Counted from the stretch's first letter, positions 21,006-31,321 are shown. The stretch is DNA of 53,271 nucleotides from Dehalococcoidia bacterium (GCA_028716085.1 JAQUQM010000003.1:1-53271); one strand, 5' to 3'. Numbers and translations are program-made. Notes: generated from the sequence alone by a model not told the origin.

Positions 21006-23057
21006 TTACTCCAGGCTATAGATAAAAATGCCGCCGGCAGTGAGCTTGCTGCGGAAGGAGAGGATCATATACACAAGGTTCCAGGCATCGATATTGGTAT
21101 ACAGTGCCACTGTGGCCGAATCATCTCCGGGCTGGATTATTGTACTGGAAATATTAAACGTGTCGATATCGATACCCTGAATCAGTGTTCCCTCGATGCG
21201 TGATTGTGAGTTCCAGACATCATTGGAAGGATTATCCGCATCCCCGGCAAGGGTGGTGCTGTTGACTGTTATTGAATCACCGGTATAGTCAGTGTAGGGA
21301 TAGGAGGGGTTTACACCGCCGTCCCCTTCACCCGCAAAGCAAGTCACTTTGGCTGCGTCAGGTTCACTGGTCAGGTCGGGTGTCAGGAAACCCGATATTT
21401 CAAAATTCAAGGTAGTATATTGGGCATAGCGATACGTATCATAGACATAGATCTGGTGCCCCTTTGTGGAGGGACTGGTGAAAATGACAACAACCGACCA
21501 GGCGGCGTGAGCCCATTCGTCTTCATCAGTGGTTCTCTCCCACTCCTTATAGCTGGTGCTGTCCGTCCGGTTCCCATTGCGGGGGCTGCCGAGCGGATAC
21601 CTGGTATATCGCGGTGATGGAGCAGATGTTTCCGAGTCATAGGCAAAGGGAGCATCCTGAATCATTCCCCACAAGCTATATCTTCCACTGCTGGATGTGC
21701 TCAAGTCCCAGTGTCCTACGGTATATGTACCGTTGCCGACAAAGCCGCCGCCGTGACTGCTGAAATAATCCTTTACGGAACTGGTGATATTGGCAAAGCA
21801 GGAATACGACCAGCCGTGCGAGCTGCCATTGGGTAAAACTTGAGTGTTAGAGGCTGTAACCGTTAAAGGACAATTGACTCCGTTGTACAGCACATTAAAA
21901 TTCACCTTGTTGACTGCATACGTTGCCGGCCAGGTCGCGCGCGTGCTGGCGGAGTAATTCTGGGCATTCCAGGGCTTGCATTTCCAGCCTGTCCAGTAAA
22001 GGTAGATCATCTGCACCTGGGCGTTTGCCGGTATCGTGCTGATGGTACGGGAGGATTCCTTGTATAACCTGTCCCTGTTCCGCTGTAAACTGTTATTAGT
22101 ATCCCGCATCAATGTATTGCCGGTAGCAATGTAATCCCCTTCAATGACCGAGCCGAATTTCTGGAATTCCTTTTTCGAGCTGTAAGCAGTCACTGTAGTG
22201 GACTGCCCGGACGGGCTGGTTGCCGTGGATTTAAGCTCGAACACCTTCAAATCTGTGTTCCAGGCAAGATAGTTGTTGCCGGTATCGTTGGTCTTCATCC
22301 AGCAGAAAATACCCTGGGGGATTTGATTGGGGGTGAACTCAAACGTAACTATGTACCTGGTGCCGTCCAGGGGAAGCTGGTCATAGTAAATGGGAGACGC
22401 ATAATCCCAGCTTACCACAGTACCCCCGCGGTATGAATACGTGATGGGGTCGCAGTGGTAAACCTGGCCGCCGGCCTGGCCGAGGTTGCTGGAATCGGCA
22501 ACCAGTTGAGTCCCCGCAGGCAGCCAGCAGGCTATCCTGCTGACCCTGACTCTCGAAATACTGCTGTCGAAATAGAACGCAATTTCATATTTACCCCGCC
22601 CGCTGACGGAGCCGGTCCCTACATAGTTACCCGCGACTACAATATACGTTGCCGGATCCCTCTGCTGGGTTCCATTCGGCGTTTCCAGGCCGTCCAGCAC
22701 CCACTTGGGGCCGATCTCATAAACAACGCTGTTATCATTCACAGGATCGCCGGGGCTGAGTGAATAGCTTTCGGATGCCGGATTGTGCCCGTAGACGCTC
22801 TCGCCCCAGTTTATTGCATCCAGCCAGGAAGGCAGCTTGCCGTCGGTCTTGATGCGCCACTGCGCAGCGTCAATGCCCGCGTTTGCAGAATAGTATTCCC
22901 CGGTCTTGCGCTCAACAATCTGTCCTGCCTTTGCAGCCGTGCCCATATAGCTCAAGGTGACGGGCAACAACAGTCCTGCTACCATCACCAATGTCAGTAC
23001 CACACCGAGCACCGCTATCCCCGCTTCACCTTGCCACTTATTTACGGTCGACTTCAT
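21006..23057 (-). CDS. Large PilX-like minor pilin / pilus-associated protein
   Basis: 683 aa; N-term GIAVLGVVLTLVMVAGLLLPVTLSYMGTAAKAGQIVERKTGEYYSANAGIDAAQWRIK resembles PilX-type proteins; beta-rich Ser/Thr-rich remainder. Confidence 0.55.
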   Translation of the reverse strand: MKSTVNKWQGEAGIAVLGVVLTLVMVAGLLLPVTLSYMGTAAKAGQIVERKTGEYYSANAGIDAAQWRIKTDGKLPSWLDAINWGESVYGHNPASESYSLSPGDPVNDNSVVYEIGPKWVLDGLETPNGTQQRDPATYIVVAGNYVGTGSVSGRGKYEIAFYFDSSISRVRVSRIACWLPAGTQLVADSSNLGQAGGQVYHCDPITYSYRGGTVVSWDYASPIYYDQLPLDGTRYIVTFEFTPNQIPQGIFCWMKTNDTGNNYLAWNTDLKVFELKSTATSPSGQSTTVTAYSSKKEFQKFGSVIEGDYIATGNTLMRDTNNSLQRNRDRLYKESSRTISTIPANAQVQMIYLYWTGWKCKPWNAQNYSASTRATWPATYAVNKVNFNVLYNGVNCPLTVTASNTQVLPNGSSHGWSYSCFANITSSVKDYFSSHGGGFVGNGTYTVGHWDLSTSSSGRYSLWGMIQDAPFAYDSETSAPSPRYTRYPLGSPRNGNRTDSTSYKEWERTTDEDEWAHAAWSVVVIFTSPSTKGHQIYVYDTYRYAQYTTLNFEISGFLTPDLTSEPDAAKVTCFAGEGDGGVNPSYPYTDYTGDSITVNSTTLAGDADNPSNDVWNSQSRIEGTLIQGIDIDTFNISSTIIQPGDDSATVALYTNIDAWNLVYMILSFRSKLTAGGIFIYSLE

Positions 23058-23083
23058 AATTGCTGTTCTTCCAACGATAGCTG

Positions 23084-23653
23084 TTAATAAAAGATCCTGG
23101 GCGTGATTTTATACGTCCTGGTTTCACTGGAGCTTCCCAACTGGGAGGTGATTGTCACCGTGAGTATTTTCCTGGGATTCTCCGGATCAGGCTGATTATA
23201 CTGGGCGGTGATTGAAGCTATGTTTTCGGCAACCTGCATCTGATTGCTGCTGATCACGCTACCTGTAACTTCATCTGCGATTACTACCTGCTTCTGAAGA
23301 ATGCGGTTGTCATCAACAGCATATGTAATGGTTGTTTTGTTGGCCTCCCAGTCCACATATGAAATAACCAGCGGTGTAGAGGTGGACAGGGTAAAGAAGC
23401 CCGGGGTTGGTGTTATCGTTTGTGCGCAGGCGCCGTCCCTGTCGATCCAGTAGCCAGCTTTCTGGACCTGGTGTATAGCCTGCATGCTGTTCTCCGCCTT
23501 CGGAGTCAGTACGTATACCTGGGTGAGCACCTGTGAAGTTGCTACCGCTAACAACGAGCCGAGTGACATGGTCACCAGCAGCTCCACTAGTGTAACCCCG
23601 CTGGAACCTTTATGCGAAAATAGTGTCTTTATGTCAAGCCATCGCAAGCTCAT
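23084..23653 (-). CDS. Minor pilin (PilW-like)
   Basis: 189 aa; GSSGVTLVELLVTMSLGSLLAVATSQVLTQ. Confidence 0.8.
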   Translation of the reverse strand: MSLRWLDIKTLFSHKGSSGVTLVELLVTMSLGSLLAVATSQVLTQVYVLTPKAENSMQAIHQVQKAGYWIDRDGACAQTITPTPGFFTLSTSTPLVISYVDWEANKTTITYAVDDNRILQKQVVIADEVTGSVISSNQMQVAENIASITAQYNQPDPENPRKILTVTITSQLGSSSETRTYKITPRIFY

Positions 23654-23661
23654 CTACTAAA

Positions 23662-24075
23662 CTATCTTTTATAAGACTCCATCACCAGGACTTCGGGTGG
23701 TGTACGTTGCTGGCAGGTTACTGCCACAGTGACTTTCTGGACTCCCAGGTCAACCGCGCTGACTGCCCCGGTCTCCGGATTTATCAGCGCCACAGTGATA
23801 TTGATATCGTAGCCGACAGGTATGTTTGAAATCTTAGTGTAGGTATAAGGAGGAGTACTGTCGTAAGAAGAGTTGTTGATTGCTTCCATCTGTGTCTTTA
23901 CAAGGCTTTCAGCAGTGGATCGCCGATCCGCCGTTGCGAGTACCTTGAAATTGGTACCGAGCGCCGAGACCATCGTAACACTTACAACCGAGAAAACCGC
24001 CAGGGCTGCCAGCACCTCTGCCAGGGTCATACCCGCCTCGTTTATTCTATGCGTTAATCCATTCACGAGCTTCAC
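23662..24075 (-). CDS. Minor pilin (PilV-like)
   Basis: 137 aa; EAGMTLAEVLAALAVFSVVSVTMVSALGTNFKV. Confidence 0.8.
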   Translation of the reverse strand: MKLVNGLTHRINEAGMTLAEVLAALAVFSVVSVTMVSALGTNFKVLATADRRSTAESLVKTQMEAINNSSYDSTPPYTYTKISNIPVGYDINITVALINPETGAVSAVDLGVQKVTVAVTCQQRTPPEVLVMESYKR

Positions 24076-24202
24076 ACACTTCCATTTTCAATTCTATCAG
24101 CGACCGCATATGATCTCAATAGAGATTTAGTACTAGGGACTCTTACAATGTGCTACAATGGACGCCAGCCTCAGAAAATAAACAACATGGAAGCGTGACG
24201 AT

Positions 24203-24868
24203 ATGCCTGAAAAGATTCCGTGGCCTTTCACCAGATTATATGACAGGGGCCCCAACAGGTTTTTCACAAGGTGGTTTCAGCGCATAGCGTCAGATGTCAG
24301 GGAACGGGGGATAACCGGCAACATCCTGGATATCGGCACGGGGCCCGGCCGCCTGCCTATTGAGATAGCCAAACAGGTAAAAGACGCCAGGCTATTTGGA
24401 GTAGACCTTTCGCAGGACATGATAAAGATAGCCAGGGAGAACGCCGGCATGGAAGGGATCGGCGATAGGGTCGAATTCAGGATGGCCAGCGCCTACGCTA
24501 CAGGCTTTGAAAGCGGTTCCATGGACCTTGTTGTCAGCACTGAGACACTTCATCACCTGGCAAAGCCTCTGGCTGCCTTCAACGAGATATACAGGATACT
24601 GAAGCCGGGCGGACAGGCCTGGCTGTTCGACGGCCGCAAGGATGCCAGCAAGGCGGAATACGAGGAAACCGCACGTATGCTGGGCATAGTGGATCTTCCC
24701 CTGCCCTACCGGTTTTTTAAGACTATGTGGCCCCGCGCCCATACGGGCTATAAAACGGAGGTTTACACCACCGGCAAACTTGGGAAGGCTATAGAAACAA
24801 GCCCTTTTAAAAAGGCTAAATACATAAAGCAAGGCGCTTATATTCGAATTGAGCTGAAAAAACACTAA
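24203..24868 (+). CDS. Class I SAM-dependent methyltransferase
   Basis: 221 aa; ILDIGTGPGRLPIEIAKQ, LFGVDLSQDMIKIAREN, VSTETLHHLAKPLAAFNEIYRILKPGG. Confidence 0.88.
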   Translation: MPEKIPWPFTRLYDRGPNRFFTRWFQRIASDVRERGITGNILDIGTGPGRLPIEIAKQVKDARLFGVDLSQDMIKIARENAGMEGIGDRVEFRMASAYATGFESGSMDLVVSTETLHHLAKPLAAFNEIYRILKPGGQAWLFDGRKDASKAEYEETARMLGIVDLPLPYRFFKTMWPRAHTGYKTEVYTTGKLGKAIETSPFKKAKYIKQGAYIRIELKKH

Positions 24869-25016
24869 CGCCACCTGACAGTAGTAAAGCCATGAAGTGC
24901 AATTTCCGACACCATCCCATTTACTTATAATATAACACGTCTAACACATGTCACATGTAACGACAATACCGCCTCCAATATCTGTCAATCAGTTTATTGC
25001 AGGCTTTTCCCGTCGT

Positions 25017-25952
25017 CTACTGGAAAACATAGGTTGTCCCGACACTATTGAGCAGGAATTGTGACGGCATCTTTATGGCAAATTGATTGATAGCTTTCCA
25101 TCCCGTGCAGTGCATTGGCACAATAAATTCCGGGGCTATTTTCTTCATCTCCTCAATTGTCGGCTCGATTATCGGTTCGAATAGCCGCCCAGTTAGATGA
25201 AAGCCTCCTAGGACGGCATGAACACTTTGTATCTGTGTCACCTTCTGTGCATATTTGACTGTATTGATAATGCCCGCGTGAGAACAGCCGCCTATAACCA
25301 CCAAGCCTTTGTTTCTGATGTTCACAACCACGCCTTGATCATCATGAAAAGGATCGGTAACCCATGCGCCGTCGAGCTTAGCTTCAGCCCACAGAAAGCC
25401 TTTCTCAAAACCGGTTACTCGTTCCACCTCTCCTGTAACCAGGACATGACCTGAAGCTAATGTAGAAGCCTCCTTTATTTTATTGAGGTTGGCTCCCGTC
25501 TCCTTCAGAGACACTTCATTCAGTCTGGGCATTTCCCGCGTTAGCCCGATAGCCGGCACATTGATTCGCCGTTCAAGAAACGCATCCGGATGAAGGACAA
25601 GTGTTACCCCTTTGCCGGCTTTGCAAAGAAATGCTGTCAGGCCACCGAAATGATCGAAATGACCATGGCTCAATACGACTGATTCAATTTTGGCCAGGTC
25701 CACATTTAAAACTTCTGCATTATGCAAGAGGCAGGTTGACGCAATACCTGCGTCCATCAGCACCCAATGCTCCTCCGAGCTGGAATATACTTTAAGCAGG
25801 CATGAAAATCCGTGTTCTGCAAGCGGAGCCCTCCATTCAGAGGGGATAGGTCTCTTGATGATCTCTGAACCCTCCAGGAATAGATCGGAATAATTATCTA
25901 CCAGAATTGTAATCTCAAGTCTGTCAGCTTCTAATAATTGCAGTTTTTTCAT
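25017..25952 (-). CDS. MBL-fold metallo-hydrolase
   Basis: 311 aa; VVLSHGHFDHFGGLTAFL, GLVVIGGCSHAGIINTVKYAQ. Confidence 0.85.
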   Translation of the reverse strand: MKKLQLLEADRLEITILVDNYSDLFLEGSEIIKRPIPSEWRAPLAEHGFSCLLKVYSSSEEHWVLMDAGIASTCLLHNAEVLNVDLAKIESVVLSHGHFDHFGGLTAFLCKAGKGVTLVLHPDAFLERRINVPAIGLTREMPRLNEVSLKETGANLNKIKEASTLASGHVLVTGEVERVTGFEKGFLWAEAKLDGAWVTDPFHDDQGVVVNIRNKGLVVIGGCSHAGIINTVKYAQKVTQIQSVHAVLGGFHLTGRLFEPIIEPTIEEMKKIAPEFIVPMHCTGWKAINQFAIKMPSQFLLNSVGTTYVFQ

Positions 25953-26101
25953 TCCTCAATACCTCCTGATAATATGACGACAACCAGACTGTATCTCAGG
26001 TTACATTATGATTCATTATGTATCTCGTCATTCAGCTTAACATCACGCTGTTGTTTAATCTGACGCGGGCGATTCATGAGAAAAACTGGAAAGATGCCAG
26101 G

Positions 26102-26470
26102 TCAGAAAGTGGTCAAATAAACTGTATTGCCTTCTTTTTGCCCCTTAACCATCTCACAATGTCTCAAGATTGCTATTTGATTCTCCAGTTCTTGAGGGGA
26201 AAGGAGGAACCTGCTGAAAAGTTCTACACTGGTGACTTTACCTCTGGATTTGATGAATTCATAAATCGCCCTTTGCTGTTCAGTCAAACCTTTCGTTGCT
26301 TCAAATCCGGAAGCCTTTCGGAAGCGCTGAGCCGCGCGCGCTGCAAGAGGATCACAAGCATGAACCCGATTGACTATCATAATATAGCAGTCTTCGCAAA
26401 GAATCTGACCTTCATGCATGAAGCCGTCGTTCCTGGAAATTTCCCGTCCGCACTTTTGGCATTTAGCCAT
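26102..26470 (-). CDS. Zinc-ribbon + winged-helix protein
   Basis: 122 aa; CQKCGREI...CEDC followed by helical LTEQQRAIYEFIKSRGKVTSVELFSRFLLSPQELENQIAILRHCEMV. Confidence 0.55.
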   Translation of the reverse strand: MAKCQKCGREISRNDGFMHEGQILCEDCYIMIVNRVHACDPLAARAAQRFRKASGFEATKGLTEQQRAIYEFIKSRGKVTSVELFSRFLLSPQELENQIAILRHCEMVKGQKEGNTVYLTTF

Positions 26471-26622
26471 TTTGTTTTGTGCTATTAGAATAATCCCCCT
26501 TTCTATCCAAGCTCATCGGTTAAAATAGATTTTACTTATTCAACGGCTAATGATGTTTTACTTGTTAACGACGTTCCCAGCTAAGGCTATATTATTGAGC
26601 CGTAAATCGAATCACAGTTTGA

Positions 26623-27090
26623 TCAGATGAACGGCTTCATCAGATCGATCATACTTCGTTTAGGCTGCCGGATAAGATCTATTACAGCCCGTATGTGTGT
26701 TTCCTCTGAAATCCCCTCAGGGTAACTATGAGTTCCGAAAACCACATCAATAGCCGGGTATTTCTCGTTTATCATCTTACGATACTCATCCTTGTTCGGG
26801 CAGAAATCTACCAAACAACTGGAAAAGTGGATTGCATCCACATTCAGTTCAGTTAAGGTACGAATACGGTTGGACAGCTTTTCTGCTCCAAATATGCCCG
26901 GACAGCCGGCGCAGTTGATAATCCCCACTAGTTCGACATTACCGCTATAGCGGGCAAATTCACTGTCTGCGGTATTAAGCGCCCTGAGACACCGAGTTGA
27001 TGCACAACCCAGATCCTGAGTGATATTAGAACAAGTGAGAATACCGATTTTAAACGACGATTTTCTCTCCTTTTGAATAATTTTATCCAT
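26623..27090 (-). CDS. CGGC-domain protein
   Basis: 155 aa; GILTCSNITQDLGCASTRCLRAL, INCAGCPG, DAIHFSSCLVDFCPN. Confidence 0.7.
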   Translation of the reverse strand: MDKIIQKERKSSFKIGILTCSNITQDLGCASTRCLRALNTADSEFARYSGNVELVGIINCAGCPGIFGAEKLSNRIRTLTELNVDAIHFSSCLVDFCPNKDEYRKMINEKYPAIDVVFGTHSYPEGISEETHIRAVIDLIRQPKRSMIDLMKPFI

Positions 27091-27289
27091 CTCTTCTTAT
27101 TACCTCTGCTATATTATTTAAAGAAATTCCCCGTTCCTGATAGACGGTCAACTTGCATTCGGAATCTCCACTATATATGGCAGCCTCAAATTCTCCGCAA
27201 CTGCAGTTCTAAAAATATCTCCGCCCATTGTTGTTACTTTTTCGCTGTACTAAAAGCCATTTCGATGATAATTATGTGGTACGGGAGCT

Positions 27290-27712
27290 CTAATGCAACT
27301 CTTTATGTTTATTCCTGAACCATCTTATAATCTCAGCCGACCTCTCAATACGTGAAGCCATCACGGATAGCATTTCGTTTCCTTGTTCCGTAAGTCTATA
27401 TACCCGGCGTGCAGGCCCTTTGTCCCCATCTTCGAAATCAGAGCAGGCTAAACTATTATCTTCAAGTAAGCGGAGAACTTTGTATATCGGGGATGGGTCC
27501 ATATTCGCATCAATAACACCGATTTCGGATAGCTTTTTAAGTAGCGAATAACCATGCGAAGGCTCCTCTTTCAACAGCAGCAGAATAAACGGAATGAAGA
27601 GGGGCGGGAATAAGATTCCCCGCGGTATTTTCATTCCGTGAAAGAATCCCGCCGGTAACGAAGCAGGCATATTATTTACACTACTCATCATCTTGATAGG
27701 AATACCCCTCAA
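27290..27712 (-). CDS. PadR family transcriptional regulator
   Basis: 140 aa; LLKEEPSHGYSLLKKLSEIGVIDANMDPSPIYKVLRLLEDNSLACSDFEDGDKGPARRVYRLTEQG. Confidence 0.85.
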   Translation of the reverse strand: MRGIPIKMMSSVNNMPASLPAGFFHGMKIPRGILFPPLFIPFILLLLKEEPSHGYSLLKKLSEIGVIDANMDPSPIYKVLRLLEDNSLACSDFEDGDKGPARRVYRLTEQGNEMLSVMASRIERSAEIIRWFRNKHKELH

Positions 27713-27896
27713 TTCTACAAAACATACAATAACTAGTGACCAGCATTCACTACTGTATTATAAACATTATTGACAATTTGTCAATATTACTGGCGCATAA
27801 ATCCAGTCATTGGCAATGCGTAATAATAAAACGCCTGGCATATTGGCAGTAATGCCGTACCGCACACCGGCATAAATTGCACATTTCTTATTAACA

Positions 27897-27926
27897 TTGA
27901 CAAGTATATAGTATTACTATATACTT
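27897..27926 (+). promoter_or_regulatory. Sigma70-type promoter with embedded 25-nt palindromic operator (merR-like gene)
   Basis: TTGACA (27897-27902) N17 TATACT (27920-27925); AAGTATATAGTA-T-TACTATATACTT (27902-27926), perfect 12-bp arms. Confidence 0.75.
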
Positions 27927-27948
27927 CATATTTGTAGGTTTTGCTGCG

Positions 27949-28647
27949 ATGAAAAAAGCCAGTATTGCAAAAACGAGGTTGATGAGGATAGGCGAGGTGG
28001 CTAAAGCTACGGGTGTCTCGTTGCCTACCATACACTACTATGTTCGAGAAGGCTTAATCTCTCCGGAAATGAAGACCGCGCGCAATATGGCATATTATGC
28101 CCCTGAGTGTGTTGATGACATCCGGTTAATCAAGGAACTGCAGGCAAAAAGGTTCCTTCCTCTGTCCTTGATAAAGCTGGTAATGAATGCCAAGCATGAG
28201 GGTCAAGACATTGGCCATCTTGCCGAGATGCGTTCTTTCCTGGATGACATATTTCAGCCGGTTGGAGAACCAGCGTCTAAGAGCCTGACATTTGACGAAT
28301 TAATTGATGCCAGTGGGCTATCTGTATCCGGTCTCAATACGCTGGAAACCCAGGGATTGTTGATGCCGTCACAGACTGCAAACGGTCGCCTCTACGACGA
28401 TATCGATTTGCGTATCGCCCGGATTGCCAAAGAGCTTGCCGGATACGGACTGACTCCCGACGACCTAAGCGTTTATAAATCATACATAAAAGCAATACAT
28501 ACCGAGGCAAGGACGATACATGAAAAAATTCACGGGATTCAGGAGAGGGACACCATCCCCATTACCAGGCTGATCAACGCTTTAAATAGTATGAAGTCAT
28601 GCCTTGCGACCAAAATTTACCGGCAGATCGCTCTGGAACTGCATTAA
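27949..28647 (+). CDS. MerR family transcriptional regulator
   Basis: 232 aa; RIGEVAKATGVSLPTIHYYVREGLISPEMKTARNMAYYAPECVDDIRLIKELQ. Confidence 0.85.
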   Translation: MKKASIAKTRLMRIGEVAKATGVSLPTIHYYVREGLISPEMKTARNMAYYAPECVDDIRLIKELQAKRFLPLSLIKLVMNAKHEGQDIGHLAEMRSFLDDIFQPVGEPASKSLTFDELIDASGLSVSGLNTLETQGLLMPSQTANGRLYDDIDLRIARIAKELAGYGLTPDDLSVYKSYIKAIHTEARTIHEKIHGIQERDTIPITRLINALNSMKSCLATKIYRQIALELH

Positions 28648-28691
28648 TAGGACGCCGGACTTAAACTCACTTAAGGAAGTGTGGATTTAGA

Positions 28692-28973
28692 TTGCATCAT
28701 CCCATATTTAAACATATTCTGACTGAATACATCCGGCTGGACACCCGGTTATGCCGGGCATGCTGGAACTGTGTCGATTCATGCCCGAACGGCGTAATTG
28801 GCAAAACGTGGCCTGTATTTCATAAACATGCCCATATCGATTATGCCGGCAGATGCAAAGGGTGCCTCAAATGTGTGAGTACCTGTCCCTATCATGCCGT
28901 TATAATCCGGCGTTATCGGACGAAGAATAATCAGACAGGAAGGAGTTCCTCATGCGAAGAATTATCAGCATAG
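28692..28973 (+). CDS. 4Fe-4S ferredoxin-type protein
   Basis: 93 aa, probable TTG start; CRACWNCVDSCPNG and CKGCLKCVSTCPYHAV. Confidence 0.75.
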   Translation: MHHPIFKHILTEYIRLDTRLCRACWNCVDSCPNGVIGKTWPVFHKHAHIDYAGRCKGCLKCVSTCPYHAVIIRRYRTKNNQTGRSSSCEELSA

Positions 28974-29155
28974 CCATGCCCCTATTGATGATTTTATCTA
29001 TCGTGACCGGTATAGCGGAATCGCAACCCTCTCATACGGGCAAACCGGTGCTCCACATTGCTATAGTGATACTTTTTGCTGTTGCGGCTTGCGCCCATGC
29101 CTGGGTGAACAGGAAAGTTCTCGCAAAATATCTGTTCGGCTCAAAGAAGGGTTAG
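28952..29155 (+). CDS. Small two-helix membrane protein (DUF4405-like?)
   Basis: 67 aa overlapping the ferredoxin gene; two TMs, with H in HIAIVILFAVAACAHAWVNRK. Confidence 0.5.
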   Translation: MRRIISIAMPLLMILSIVTGIAESQPSHTGKPVLHIAIVILFAVAACAHAWVNRKVLAKYLFGSKKG

Positions 29156-29198
29156 GGCAACAACACCACGGAACGAAAGACAATAATCCGCTGAGTAT

Positions 29199-30209
29199 TT
29201 AGTGGTCCGGATTGTCTTTTGCTTTGCGAAGATACCCGTTATCCCCGAACCAGTTTATGGCTTTTTCAATGGAGGTCCTGACGGGCGTCTGCGGCAGGCC
29301 CAGTTCCCTTATGGCCTTGGAGCAGTCATAATATTCGTACTTCCTGCCGATTTTCAGTTCAGATGCTGTGCTTGCCGGGGGCTTCTTAGTGAAAAATGCT
29401 TCCAGTTCATATAAATAGGTAATAGCGAGAGCCAGGTGATAGGGTATTTTGAATGCAGGCGGCTTAACTCCGGCTACCTCGCTTATCAATTTGAAATAAT
29501 CCGAGACCGTCATATTCTCATTTCCGAAAAGATATCTTTCGCCTATCCTGCCCTTTTTGGCTGCAAGAATTTGCCCGCGCGCAACATCCTCAACATCGAT
29601 AATATTGACTCCCCCTTCTACGTAGCCGGGCAGTTCCCCGTTGGCGACGGCAAGAATCAACTGACCGGAAGGCGTTGGCTTTATATCCCGTGCGCCGATA
29701 ACAATAGTTGGGTTGACGATGACGATGGGCAAGCCACGGGCGACGAATTTCATAGCCTCAACTTCGCCGAGGTACTTGGATATGGAATAGTGGTCATGAG
29801 TGTCCCAGTGATTGAACTCGGCTGTTTCATCGGCAGGCTTTTCAGCCCCGTGCGCGCCCATCGTATTATTGGTGCTTGTATAGACGACTTTCCGCACTCC
29901 GGCTTTAAGCGCCGCAGCCATGGATGTCTTTGTTCCTTCGACATTGACCTCATAGGCAACATTTTTATTAGGCGCCCAGTGAGAAAAATAGGCAGCAGTG
30001 TAAAAAAGCTTTTCAATCCCCTGAAGCGCCTTTGCCATGGAATCCTCGTCGCGGATGTCGCCATAGACTATTTCCACATCAAGATTGTCAATATTGCGGG
30101 TGTCGCTGGTCTTCCTTATGAGAACCCTGACATCCTCCCCGTCTTTAATCAGCTCTCGTACAATGGCCGAACCTATTAATCCCGTTGCGCCCGTTACCAG
30201 GTTCTTCAT
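29199..30209 (-). CDS. NAD-dependent epimerase/dehydratase (extended SDR)
   Basis: 336 aa; NLVTGATGLIGSAIVRELI, YxxxK motif YSISKYLGE, VVNPTIVIGARDIKPT. Confidence 0.88.
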   Translation of the reverse strand: MKNLVTGATGLIGSAIVRELIKDGEDVRVLIRKTSDTRNIDNLDVEIVYGDIRDEDSMAKALQGIEKLFYTAAYFSHWAPNKNVAYEVNVEGTKTSMAAALKAGVRKVVYTSTNNTMGAHGAEKPADETAEFNHWDTHDHYSISKYLGEVEAMKFVARGLPIVIVNPTIVIGARDIKPTPSGQLILAVANGELPGYVEGGVNIIDVEDVARGQILAAKKGRIGERYLFGNENMTVSDYFKLISEVAGVKPPAFKIPYHLALAITYLYELEAFFTKKPPASTASELKIGRKYEYYDCSKAIRELGLPQTPVRTSIEKAINWFGDNGYLRKAKDNPDH

Positions 30210-30475
30210 TACTCAATACCTCTCATGTTCATCGATTAATCGCCATTCAGACACCTTGAACCAATTCCACCCTGATCATCCATACCGGCAAATTGGTGAT
30301 GTTAATTTGGCATATTTTACATTATGAAGTCAAGATATCTACTATATTCGTTATTCTTCCGGCAGAATTTTTCTGTGCTATAATTCTGATTTGATATTTC
30401 CCGCAGGGCAACAGGGTATGATGAGACAGGTGCAAAAGTCTATGTCAGACAAGGCACTTATGCCAGGAATCGCAG

Positions 30476-31321
30476 ATGTCTCTTAACAGCACGCTTAGAA
30501 AAGCAAGGTTTGAAGTGATCCCCATGAAGGGGGTGACAGATGAAATAACGGCTTTGCCCGTTGGGTCAGTTGTGACGGTTACCGCCTCGCCTCGCAAGGG
30601 AATAGATGCCACATTCAAGCTTTCCGAGGAACTGGTCAGACGTGGATTTAGGGTGGTGCCTCACCTGGCAGCACGGCAAATTCAGGATAAGGGCCACTTG
30701 CGTGAGATGGTTGAACGGCTGTCGGCGGGGGGATTTGAAGATGTTTTTGTAATCGGCGGTGATGTTGCTAAACCGGCTGGTATTTATGAATCGTCAGCCG
30801 CGTTGATAGCCGACATGGTTGAGATGGGCAACAGACCCCTGCGTATCGGCATCGCAGCATATCCCGAAGGTCACCCGTTAATCGGTGGGGAAACCCTGAT
30901 GCAGGCGCTTAAGGACAAACAGCCCTTTGCCGATTATATGGTCACACAGATTTGTTTTGACCCGCAGACTATCAGCAAATGGCTGTCCAGCGTGAGATCG
31001 AACGGTATCACACTGCCTGTTTACATCGGAATCCCCGGCGTATTAAGCCGGCAGAAATTGCTGGAGATATCATTAAGGGTAGGCGTGGGTGATTCCACCC
31101 GGTTTTTAAAGAACCACTTCAGCATGCTTGCCATGATACTACGGCGTGATATATACAATCCGGATAGCCTGGTAAAAAGGATCTCGGCATCACCCATTGG
31201 CAAGGACCTGGCAGGCTTTCACATCTATACCTTTAACCAATGCGGATCGACAGAGCAGTGGAGGCAGAAAACGCTAAAGCTGGGCAGAAAGAGTAAAATC
31301 ACACAAGGACGTCTTTTATAG
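30476..31321 (+). CDS. Methylenetetrahydrofolate reductase-like (MetF family) protein
   Basis: 281 aa; VTVTASPRKGIDATFKLSEELVRRGFRVVPHLAARQIQD, VFVIGGDVAKPAG, GIAAYPEGHP, GFHIYTFN. Confidence 0.75.
   Translation: MSLNSTLRKARFEVIPMKGVTDEITALPVGSVVTVTASPRKGIDATFKLSEELVRRGFRVVPHLAARQIQDKGHLREMVERLSAGGFEDVFVIGGDVAKPAGIYESSAALIADMVEMGNRPLRIGIAAYPEGHPLIGGETLMQALKDKQPFADYMVTQICFDPQTISKWLSSVRSNGITLPVYIGIPGVLSRQKLLEISLRVGVGDSTRFLKNHFSMLAMILRRDIYNPDSLVKRISASPIGKDLAGFHIYTFNQCGSTEQWRQKTLKLGRKSKITQGRLL

Noticed and set aside
30418-30480. 22-aa upstream ORF overlapping the MetF-like start (MMRQVQKSMSDKALMPGIADVS)
   Set aside because: No clear SD or attenuator-type composition; too short to support.
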